A DNA stretch of 5,624 bases from Acinetobacter sp. WCHA55. Its GTDB lineage: Bacteria; Pseudomonadota; Gammaproteobacteria; Pseudomonadales; Moraxellaceae. A program made the position numbers and the translations under genes. Below the pieces are notes generated by a model. The model did no database searches. It was not told the origin of the DNA and saw only the letters and a list, made by a program, of their open reading frames with translations. Within the stretch, counting starts at the first letter, position 1. Each line of letters starts with the position of its first letter. Location of the stretch: positions 1 to 5,624 of the forward strand of contig NZ_CP032283.1 of NCBI RefSeq assembly GCF_002165305.2, read 5' to 3'. Shown one piece after another: positions 1-4,156 of this stretch.

Positions 1-34
1 TGCAGTCGCCTTGGGGTGCTTTTGCTTTTGGGGT

Positions 35-51
35 TAAGGGGATTCCCCTTA
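35..51. repeat. Perfect 8-bp inverted repeat in the mobA leader
   Basis: TAAGGGGA, one unpaired base, then TCCCCTTA. It lies between oriT and the mobA start, so it would fold as a hairpin in the mobA mRNA leader. It has no adjacent T-run on the minus strand, so it does not look like a terminator. It could affect mobA translation or be an extra binding site for relaxosome proteins. The role is inferred only from position. Confidence 0.6.
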
Positions 52-61
52 CGCAAACTTT

Positions 62-93
62 GACTTGGATGAAATCCAAGTCGTAAGTGCGCA
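62..93 (+). other. oriT: Origin of transfer (oriT), RSF1010/MOBQ type
   Basis: A perfect 9-bp inverted repeat (GACTTGGAT at 62-70, ATCCAAGTC at 74-82, 3-base loop) is followed at once by GTAAGTGCGC (83-92). From memory, the RSF1010/R1162 oriT has the same architecture: an inverted repeat bound by the relaxase followed by a GTAAGTGCGC-type nick region. By analogy the plus strand is cleaved at or next to TGCGC (about 91-93), and the strand enters the recipient with the small mob gene first. The position between the divergent mob genes and the MOBQ relaxase encoded here support this. The exact nick base is not determined. Confidence 0.88.
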
Positions 94-106
94 TTTCATG
101 AAAAAC

Positions 107-136
107 ACGATAGCATATTACCCGCTTGAATTTCAA
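107..136 (-). promoter_or_regulatory. Predicted mobA operon promoter
   Basis: Reading the minus strand, TTGAAA (131-136) as -35 and TATCGT (107-112) as -10 are 18 bp apart. Transcription would begin near position 100, beside the oriT nick region, and run through the oriT hairpin into mobA and the downstream membrane-protein gene. The -35 overlaps that of the divergent promoter, so the two are likely mutually affected and could be repressed together by a bound relaxosome. Predicted from sequence match only. Confidence 0.5.
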
Positions 137-154
137 TTCATAGGGTCTTATGCT
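126..154 (+). promoter_or_regulatory. Predicted promoter of the small mobilization gene
   Basis: TTGAAT (126-131) and TATGCT (149-154) have the optimal 17-bp spacing. The expected start of transcription, near 161, lies downstream of the GTG at 158 and upstream of the ATG at 188, and this is the main reason for preferring ATG 188 as the gene start. A 6-2-6 palindrome (TGAATT tc AATTCA, 127-140) covers the -35 elements of both divergent promoters. Confidence 0.5.
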
Positions 155-187
155 TGAGTGGTTTTCTATATTCCGAAATTAACCGTT

Positions 188-472
188 ATGACTAAATCTG
201 CTGAAAATATCGAAAAGAAAATTGAAGCCCAGTTAGAGAAGCTGAAACAGTTAAAAGCACAGAAACAGGCTATTGAAGCAAGAGAACGCACCAAAAAGAA
301 AGAACAGGAGCGCAAGGATGATACTCGGCGTAAAATTTTGCTCGGTTCTTACTTGATTAAGAAAATGCAGGCAAATGAAGCCAATAAAGAAAAAATACTC
401 GCTGAACTCAACGAGTATTTAAAGGAAAATCGTGACAGAGCATTGTTCGAGTTACCACTGAATATTGATTGA
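188..472 (+). CDS. Small relaxosome accessory (MobC/TraD-like mobilization) protein
   Basis: This 94-residue, strongly basic, mostly helical protein is probably a relaxosome component that helps the relaxase recognise or melt oriT. Residues about 4-45 form a charged heptad-rich coiled coil (repeated Lys/Glu with Leu/Ile/Ala), followed by an RRKILLGSYLIKK segment. From memory this segment resembles the conserved R-x-x-x-L-G motif of small MobC/TraD-type mobilization proteins. It lies immediately beside oriT and divergent from the relaxase, as expected for such a partner. An upstream in-frame GTG at 158 would add ten residues, but it precedes the predicted transcription start. Neither start has a strong Shine-Dalgarno. 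The last 21 bases overlap the 3' end of the convergent HTH gene. The family call is fairly secure; the specific biochemical role is inferred. Confidence 0.78.
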   Translation: MTKSAENIEKKIEAQLEKLKQLKAQKQAIEARERTKKKEQERKDDTRRKILLGSYLIKKMQANEANKEKILAELNEYLKENRDRALFELPLNID

Positions 473-760
473 GCTAGCACCACGAGTTTTAAGTTCTTCA
501 ATTATCTGCTCAACACTAAACTGGCTTAATGAATTAGTGTGAGTGCTTACCTCTTCAGGAAAAAAAAACTCATTGAGCTTCCGCCACGTTGCTTGACTAG
601 GATGAGCAGCGTACTGATCATTCTTGTCTTTCTCGTATCGCCCAATCATTCCAGCATGAATATCAATCGCTTTAGCAACATCTGCATGCGTTAAATTGCG
701 TTTTTCACGCTCTTTTTTCAATGCAACAGAAAACTCAGGAGTAGTTCTTTCAGGAAACAT
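452..760 (-). CDS. XRE-family helix-turn-helix regulator
   Basis: This 102-residue protein has a helix-turn-helix at about residues 11-46 (FSVALKKEREKRNLTHADVA, then the recognition helix in AIDIHAGMIGRYEKDK), typical of Cro/CI-like XRE repressors. The C-terminal tail (about 78-98, with SVEQIIEELKTRGA) is a short helix that may mediate dimerization. The start is the ATG at 758-760, with TAGGT about nine bases upstream. It lies downstream of repB on the same strand with a 67-bp gap and also has its own plausible promoter. Small HTH genes are commonly found after repB in Acinetobacter Rep_3 plasmids, so a role in copy number, repB or mob control is the best guess. The target is unknown. No terminator is visible after it, and its 3' end overlaps the convergent mob gene by 21 bp. 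Confidence 0.85.
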   Translation of the reverse strand: MFPERTTPEFSVALKKEREKRNLTHADVAKAIDIHAGMIGRYEKDKNDQYAAHPSQATWRKLNEFFFPEEVSTHTNSLSQFSVEQIIEELKTRGASSINIQW

Positions 761-792
761 GTATTAATACCTATAATTTAATTGATTTAAGT

Positions 793-821
793 ATGATATT
801 GTAGTTATTTATATTAGTAAA
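793..821 (-). promoter_or_regulatory. Predicted promoter of the HTH regulator gene
   Basis: On the minus strand TTTACT (816-821) and TATCAT (793-798) are separated by 17 bp in the AT-rich gap between repB and the HTH gene. The -10 matches consensus at five of six positions and the -35 at four. The gene could therefore be transcribed independently of repB, although read-through from repB is also possible because no terminator is seen between them. Confidence 0.45.
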
Positions 822-827
822 TAGATT

Positions 828-1751
828 TTATTTGTTGAACCCTAGTTTTTTTAGTAATGGATATAATTCCCTAAATTTTTCAGGTTCTAAAAGCATATCT
901 GCGATACGGGTAGCAAATTGTTGGTAGCTTTCTGTACCTTGTGAATATTTGCTCATCTCAGGCATTTCAGACATTTTATTGGCAAATAAATGGCGCTGTG
1001 AGTCTGTCATTTTGATAAAAAAATCAGGGGTATTGGGATCACATTTAACTTCAATTTTCGGTTGTGATTTTTGTTTAAACCTGAATGAAAACCCTGTGAT
1101 GGTACGCCCCCTCTTGTGTTGTTCATAGCTAACAGTAATATCTGTATGTTGATTAATTTGCTTAATTGATGGCTCTAATACACGGCTTTTAAAATGATTC
1201 ATCGCCTTATATTCATCATCCTCAACACCTAATTTCGCTCTAAATTCTGAAAGTTCTATTTGGGGTACTTTCCCGACCTCACGCCAAGCAATAAGCAGTT
1301 CATATAAACGTATCGCATACTTACCTGTGAGTTGTGTAACTTGCTGAATTTGATAGCTTGTAAAATGTTTTTCAAGCCGTGTAATCAAAGGAACAACATC
1401 AGGCGCAAAAGTAATTTCTAATATTGCAGAATCATCAATATATTTAATACGGCTAACCCACCGTGATCTAACAACACCAACTCCCTTTTTTGTTTCTTCT
1501 TTAAATGAGAATTGACGTTCAAATAAGTTATTTACGGCAGTTTTAAGAGCCTTATAGGCAGCTTCTTTAGTTACATGAAATTGACTGGCATAGTCATTTG
1601 CATGAATTTCTAGCTTGCTGTCTGATGTAATACCTTGATGCGTTTCTCTTGCATTGATAATGGCTAGAAGTATTAAACGCTGTTCAGTCACTTCTAGGTT
1701 GTAACTGGCATTCATCAAAGCATTATCTTTCACTACTAATCCGTTTTTCAT
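828..1751 (-). CDS. repB: RepB replication initiator, Rep_3 (PF01051) family
   Basis: This 307-residue initiator binds the adjacent iterons and opens the origin. The N-terminus (residues 5-35: VVKDNALMNASYNLEVTEQR, followed by a hydrophobic LILLAII helix) is the typical opening of Rep_3 proteins such as those of Acinetobacter iteron plasmids. A first winged-helix region spans roughly 8-130. The second spans roughly 131-228, with the family-typical LTGKYAIRLYELL helix (141-153) and a basic strand region, HKRGRTITGFSFRFKQK (212-228), near the DNA-binding wing. The C-terminal 75 residues are less conserved and acidic/helical. The length is normal for the family. The start is the ATG at 1749-1751; its Shine-Dalgarno is weak. 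The gene reads away from the iterons, which lie 62 bp upstream, with the promoter embedded among half-iterons. This suggests autoregulation by RepB. Confidence 0.95.
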   Translation of the reverse strand: MKNGLVVKDNALMNASYNLEVTEQRLILLAIINARETHQGITSDSKLEIHANDYASQFHVTKEAAYKALKTAVNNLFERQFSFKEETKKGVGVVRSRWVSRIKYIDDSAILEITFAPDVVPLITRLEKHFTSYQIQQVTQLTGKYAIRLYELLIAWREVGKVPQIELSEFRAKLGVEDDEYKAMNHFKSRVLEPSIKQINQHTDITVSYEQHKRGRTITGFSFRFKQKSQPKIEVKCDPNTPDFFIKMTDSQRHLFANKMSEMPEMSKYSQGTESYQQFATRIADMLLEPEKFRELYPLLKKLGFNK

Positions 1752-1778
1752 ATTAAAGACACTTTTTTATATTTTGTA

Positions 1779-1813
1779 CATAACGACACACTATTATATC
1801 ATGTGTCATTATA
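1779..1813. promoter_or_regulatory. Inverted half-iterons flanking the repB -10: putative RepB operator
   Basis: CATAACGACACA (1779-1790) is the exact reverse complement of the last 12 bases of the iteron, TGTGTCGTTATG. Facing it is TGTGTCATTATA (1802-1813), the same half-iteron with two changes. The 11 bp between them contain the repB -10. Rep_3 initiators commonly bind inverted half-iterons as dimers to repress their own gene and bind direct iterons as monomers to initiate. The arrangement here fits that scheme; the repression itself is inferred. Confidence 0.7.
1793..1801 (-). promoter_or_regulatory. Extended -10 promoter of repB
   Basis: The minus strand reads TGATATAAT, a perfect TATAAT preceded by TGn. 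No good -35 is found at 16-18 bp, which is tolerated for extended -10 promoters. Transcription would start near 1786, giving a leader of about 35 bases before the repB ATG. A second TATAAT lies at 1808-1813, with TTGTCA 19 bp upstream of it (1833-1838), and is a less likely alternative. Confidence 0.6.
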
Positions 1814-1900
1814 CAAACTATTTGTGTCGTTATGACAAACTATTTGTGTCGTTATGCCAAACTATTTGTGTCGTTATGACAAACTATTTGTGTCGTTATT
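1813..1900 (+). repeat. oriV: Replication origin iterons: four tandem 22-bp repeats
   Basis: Four head-to-tail copies occur at 1813-1834, 1835-1856, 1857-1878 and 1879-1900. Each begins ACAAACTATT and ends TGTCGTTATG, with no gaps. Copies 1 and 2 are identical. Copy 3 starts with C instead of A, and copy 4 ends in T instead of G. A further degenerate half-copy precedes copy 1 (1802-1813). Tandem 22-bp iterons directly upstream of a Rep_3 gene are the hallmark of a theta-replicating iteron origin. The 22-bp period places the copies about two helical turns apart, on one face of the DNA. Confidence 0.95.
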
Positions 1901-2312
1901 GAGTTTGTAATGTACTGATACCAATGCTTTCAGAAGGTCTAAAAGCATTAAAAGCTTTAAAAATAATAAAAAGCCTTTCGGTAGGGGAGTAGTAACTGCC
2001 CTAGATACTCGCTAAAGCTCGTACTCTATTGAAGCTCGTACCTCGCTTCGAGGGGGCAGTTTTTAATTTATTCCAATTATAAATTTCAAAATCAAAAACA
2101 GAACTATGGCACTCGCTTTGCTCGTGGCTTTTCAAAAGCAAAAGCTCCAAAGTTCGCACCCTTCGGGATGCTCTGTATCTTTCGTTATAATGCTAAAGGG
2201 AGTTTGTAATCAGAGAAAAAACTGACGCGAAATTTTTATGATGCTCAATCGCTCGTAGACACTCGCTCGGTTTTTACTGATTAAATAAATTCTTTATACT
2301 GAATGAATAGAC
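1901..2312. other. Gene-free, repeat-rich origin-flanking region
   Basis: I see no convincing gene in these 412 bp. Right after the iterons are an 8-bp inverted repeat (AATGCTTT 1923-1930, AAAGCATT 1942-1949) and a very A+T-rich run (about 1940-1975) that could be the DNA-unwinding element. Next is a GC-richer stem (AACTGCCC 1994-2001 with GGGCAGTT 2054-2061) enclosing two copies of AGCTCGTAC (2016-2024, 2033-2041) and a small CCTCG-CTT-CGAGG hairpin (2041-2053). Further on are GCTTTT-C-AAAAGC (2127-2139), CCC-TTC-GGG (2159-2167) and scattered ACTCGCT/GCTCGT motifs up to 2267. GAGTTTGTAAT occurs at both 1901-1911 and 2200-2210. It may be part of the origin, a structured RNA or a remnant insertion; which of these is unresolved. 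Confidence 0.6.
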
Positions 2313-2345
2313 ATGAAAAAGCCCAGCATTGCTGGGCTTTTTCAT
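2313..2345. terminator. Strong bidirectional intrinsic terminator
   Basis: A perfect 15-bp inverted repeat (ATGAAAAAGCCCAGC, loop ATT, GCTGGGCTTTTTCAT) has a GC-rich core and A/T runs on both sides, so it can terminate in either direction. It lies 15 bp past the stop of the 45-aa minus-strand ORF and would end that transcript. It also insulates the origin region. Confidence 0.9.
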
Positions 2346-2360
2346 TAATTATTATTGAAT

Positions 2361-2498
2361 TTAAGCTGCTTGAAGTTGAATTTCTTGACCATGATTCAGA
2401 GTGGTTGCAATTAAATCTAGTTCAGATTGAATTGTAGCCAAAACTTCAAATCCTTCCTTAATTAATAAGAATGCTTTATCGATTTGAAATTGAGTCAT
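2361..2498 (-). CDS. 45-residue hypothetical protein
   Basis: This is an unrecognised small protein that starts MTQFQIDKAFLLIKEG and ends in QLQAA. It is predicted to be mostly helical, with alternating hydrophobic and acidic residues, and has no signal peptide, membrane segment or cysteine. Gene calling is supported by GGAG seven bases before the ATG (2496-2498), one of the best Shine-Dalgarno sequences in this window, and by the strong terminator 15 bp beyond its stop. A separate terminator (2524-2554) lies just upstream, so it either has its own promoter in the short gap (none is clear) or depends on read-through from the 119-aa gene. No function can be assigned. Confidence 0.6.
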   Translation of the reverse strand: MTQFQIDKAFLLIKEGFEVLATIQSELDLIATTLNHGQEIQLQAA

Positions 2499-2523
2499 GT
2501 TGGTTCTCCGATTAGATACTGAC

Positions 2524-2554
2524 AAAAAAAGAATAAACTATTGTTTATTCTTTT
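2524..2554 (-). terminator. A+T-rich intrinsic terminator after the 119-aa gene
   Basis: On the minus strand a perfect 12-bp stem (AAAAGAATAAAC, 4-base loop, GTTTATTCTTTT) runs into a T7 tract (2524-2530). It lies 25 bp past the stop of the 119-aa ORF. The stem is poor in G+C, so termination may be partial and allow some transcription into the 45-aa ORF. Confidence 0.65.
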
Positions 2555-2579
2555 CTACTACAGTTTTTAATTAATGATG

Positions 2580-2939
2580 TTAAGAATGTTGACGAAGCAT
2601 CTCTATTGCTTGTCTAAGATGTTCTAAGTCATTGTTTTCTATAGCCCTTGCAACAAGCTCCAGACTAAGAGCACTTTGAGCAGCATTTATGGCTATATTT
2701 TCAACACTATAATCATATTGTATCAAATTTCCAATAGCTTTTATTAAATCACTTAACTTTCTTACTGCAATAGCTAATCTTTCAGCAGAGGGATTTAGTG
2801 CTCTTAATTCTTCTATATCTACTTGAAATTTATCCATATCAAGTACAATCCAATCTACTTTGTCTGAAAAGTCTTGAACAGTTCTCAAAACAGCTTCATA
2901 TAGATCTTGAGCATGATCTTTAAGTTGATCTTCAGTCAC
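2580..2939 (-). CDS. Hypothetical all-helical protein, 119 aa
   Basis: I do not recognise this family. The protein is acidic to neutral and soluble. It appears to consist almost entirely of amphipathic helices (for example residues 4-27, 53-77 and 83-117), with one tryptophan in the motif DWIVLDMDKF (29-38). It has no signal, membrane segment, metal-binding cluster or HTH. The start is GTG (2937-2939), with TGGGGAT immediately upstream as a plausible ribosome site. No in-frame ATG offers a better start close by. It ends before its own terminator (2524-2554). It is divergent from the Abi_C gene with a 260-bp shared control region, and both are AT-rich, so it could be accessory cargo acquired together with it. 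An immunity, antitoxin or regulatory role is speculation. Confidence 0.65.
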   Translation of the reverse strand: MTEDQLKDHAQDLYEAVLRTVQDFSDKVDWIVLDMDKFQVDIEELRALNPSAERLAIAVRKLSDLIKAIGNLIQYDYSVENIAINAAQSALSLELVARAIENNDLEHLRQAIEMLRQHS

Positions 2940-3035
2940 ATTATCCCCAAATTATTTTTTATAAAAAATCAGATTCTAGATAGAGGCTTTTTGATAAATT
3001 TCAAGCGTATACTTAAAAAATAGTATGAAATTATG

Positions 3036-3053
3036 CTCGATACTTTGAAATAT
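3036..3053 (+). repeat. Left copy of an 18-bp repeat flanking the Abi_C gene
   Basis: CTCGATACTTTGAAATAT matches 4052-4069 (CTCGATCCTTTGAAATAT) at 17 of 18 bases in direct orientation. It also pairs in inverted orientation with 4078-4095, apart from a 2-base gap. The two sites enclose the Abi_C gene and its promoter, which suggests cassette boundaries, a recombination scar or a duplicated terminator arm. Confidence 0.7.
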
Positions 3054-3154
3054 AACCTCAACTCCAAATTACTATTTTAGGTTTTTATTTAATATTTCCT
3101 TTTAAGAAGTTTCTAACCCCTTATTATCTTCTACTAAATATTCACTGTCTAAAT

Positions 3155-3182
3155 TTGAGTTAGAATCAATAATTATTAATAT
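3155..3182 (+). promoter_or_regulatory. Predicted promoter of the Abi_C gene
   Basis: TTGAGT (3155-3160) and TAATAT (3177-3182) with a 16-bp spacer would start transcription near 3189, about ten bases before the ATG. No Shine-Dalgarno fits in such a short leader, so the message may be nearly leaderless and poorly translated. That would suit a potentially toxic product. Based only on sequence match in very AT-rich DNA. Confidence 0.35.
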
Positions 3183-3199
3183 TTCAATGCGTTAAATAA

Positions 3200-4045
3200 A
3201 TGAAATTATCTGATTTTTCAATTAATCAACTTGGCGACTATATTGCTGGAAATGATGATGGTTGGCCTTATAGATCTGGGCCTGAACTTGTTAAATTTTT
3301 TAATAATTTAGGTTTTCGAGAAGTATATGCTCAAGGCTTTCCTAGTAGATCTACTTTCGCAAGAGAAAAATTAGCTGAATTAAATGGTAAGCAAAAACTT
3401 AAAGATGCAATTAGAGAATTACTCGATCCTAGGCTATGGCTAAAACTAGCCATAGAAGGGCATACAGTAGAAAGTTGTGCTGCTCAGATAAATGAAATTG
3501 TTAAATTTGATGGTTATGAAGTTGTAAGAGATGGTAATTGTTATAAGGTTCGTGAACTATCAGGAACTATTGTTGAAGTTGAAAATCGCTTTGAAAAATC
3601 AGAAGTTCTTAGTGAATTATTGATAGAAGAACAAATACAAAAATGTAGGGAAAAAATAAATATCGGTGATTATTCTGGTGCTATTACTAATGCTAGAACA
3701 CTTATTGAAGCTGTATGTGTAAATATTGAACATCAATTAGATCCGAATCCTCAAGGAAATGATGGCGATTTAATGAAGCTATTTAATCGTGTTCGTAAAT
3801 TATTAAATTTAGATCCGAGTAAAGATATTTCTGACTCTCTTAAACAAGTCATAAATGGCTTAACAAGTATTATTAATGGTCTTGCTACGATGAGAAATAA
3901 GATGTCTGATGCCCACGGAGTCAGTTATAAACCGAGTAGGCATCATGCAAAGCTTGCAGTTAATTCTGCAAAAACGCTTGCTGATTTTCTTTTTGACACA
4001 ATGAGTTATCAAATAGAGAAAGGTACTTTAAAAGAAAAAAAATAG
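3200..4045 (+). CDS. Abortive-infection family protein with C-terminal Abi_C (HEPN-like) domain
   Basis: This 281-residue protein is probably a single-gene anti-phage (abortive infection) effector. The C-terminal part, about residues 155-268, matches my memory of the Abi_C domain (PF14355). It opens with GAITNARTLIEAVCVNIEHQ (160-179), continues with a KLLNLDPS segment (200-207) and INGLTSIINGLATMRNKMSD (218-237), and then has AHG and a helical tail. R232 and H239 in RNKMSDAH form an R-x6-H motif like the active site of HEPN ribonucleases, so RNA cleavage is a reasonable inference. The N-terminal part, about 1-125, contains FPSRSTFAREKLAELNG (47-63) and a DPRLWL segment, as in relatives, and may sense the trigger. 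The start is ATG 3200 and lacks a Shine-Dalgarno. The gene is AT-rich and bracketed by related repeats, consistent with acquisition. No partner antitoxin of the MNT type is nearby. Confidence 0.85.
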   Translation: MKLSDFSINQLGDYIAGNDDGWPYRSGPELVKFFNNLGFREVYAQGFPSRSTFAREKLAELNGKQKLKDAIRELLDPRLWLKLAIEGHTVESCAAQINEIVKFDGYEVVRDGNCYKVRELSGTIVEVENRFEKSEVLSELLIEEQIQKCREKINIGDYSGAITNARTLIEAVCVNIEHQLDPNPQGNDGDLMKLFNRVRKLLNLDPSKDISDSLKQVINGLTSIINGLATMRNKMSDAHGVSYKPSRHHAKLAVNSAKTLADFLFDTMSYQIEKGTLKEKK

Positions 4046-4050
4046 ATTTC

Positions 4051-4096
4051 ACTCGATCCTTTGAAATATGGCTTTAGCCATATTTCAAAGTCGAGT
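4051..4096. repeat. 46-bp inverted repeat after the Abi_C gene (terminator or element end)
   Basis: Outer arms ACTCGA (4051-4056) and TCGAGT (4091-4096) and inner 15-bp arms (CTTTGAAATATGGCT 4059-4073, AGCCATATTTCAAAG 4076-4090) surround a 2-base loop, with a 2-base bulge on the left. It begins six bases past the Abi_C stop codon, between two convergent transcription units, and may act as a bidirectional terminator. It has no clear T-run, so termination is less certain. Its left arm recurs upstream of the Abi_C gene at 3036-3053. Confidence 0.75.
4052..4069 (+). repeat. Right copy of the 18-bp repeat flanking the Abi_C gene
   Basis: CTCGATCCTTTGAAATAT differs from the left copy (3036-3053) at one base. 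As in the left copy, an AAAAAATAG precedes it (4037-4045), but at a shorter distance (6 versus 12 bases), so the similarity extends beyond the 18 bp with an indel. This copy is also the left arm of the 46-bp inverted repeat. Confidence 0.7.
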
Positions 4097-4097
4097 A

Positions 4098-4147
4098 ACT
4101 TTGCGCTTGCTGTAATCTGATCAGTAATGAGAAAAACCAAGCAAAGT
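4098..4147 (-). terminator. Possible terminator of the mob operon (imperfect inverted repeat)
   Basis: ACTTTG-CG-CTTG (4098-4109) pairs with CAAGCAAAGT (4138-4147) with a 2-base bulge. It encloses the palindrome CTGATCAG (4117-4124). It lies about 10 bp beyond the stop of the minus-strand membrane-protein gene. The loop is long and the T-run (4132-4136 read on the minus strand) lies inside it, so this is a weak terminator candidate. The 46-bp inverted repeat next to it may do most of the work. Confidence 0.35.
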
Positions 4148-4156
4148 ATCGATCGC

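Larger units (their letters stand above)
1..157. other. Divergent mob intergenic region (mobA leader, oriT, two promoters)
   Basis: This gene-free stretch separates mobA (read leftward, through the origin of numbering) from the small relaxosome gene (read rightward). In order it holds the mobA Shine-Dalgarno (AAGG on the minus strand, at positions 9-12, seven bases before the rebuilt ATG), a perfect hairpin at 35-51, the oriT at 62-93, and back-to-back promoters that share a small palindrome at 127-140. A control region placed between divergent mob genes is the usual arrangement in RSF1010-type (MOBQ) plasmids. Confidence 0.8.
2940..3199. other. AT-rich divergent intergenic region
   Basis: This 260-bp stretch lies between the 119-aa gene and the Abi_C gene and contains no ORF worth reporting. 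It carries the left copy of an 18-bp repeat (3036-3053) whose partner follows the Abi_C gene, preceded by AAAAAATAG (3015-3023), which also precedes the right-hand copy. A promoter for the plus-strand gene is proposed at 3155-3182. For the minus-strand gene there are several weak AT-rich candidates and none stands out. Confidence 0.55.

Noticed and set aside
158..187. GTG at 158 as the start of the small mob gene
   Set aside because: It lies before the predicted transcription start, and the ten extra residues (MVFYIPKLTV) are hydrophobic and unlike the basic coiled coil that follows. ATG 188 is preferred, although without experimental support.
2181..2200. TTCGTTATAATGC as a XerC/XerD pdif site
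   Set aside because: Only the first arm vaguely resembles the recalled Acinetobacter XerC arm (TTCGTATAA), with an extra T, and there is no TTATGTTAA-type XerD arm six bases later. I found no convincing pdif anywhere in the window.
2106..2225. 39-codon plus-strand ORF beginning MALALLVAFQKQK
   Set aside because: No ribosome site, located across several inverted repeats and the ACTCGCT motifs. Its sequence is explained by those repeats, not by a protein.
2941..2949. TTATCCCCA as a DnaA box
   Set aside because: Eight of nine bases match the strict box, but it is about 1 kb from the iterons and coincides with the ribosome site of the 119-aa gene. Probably chance.
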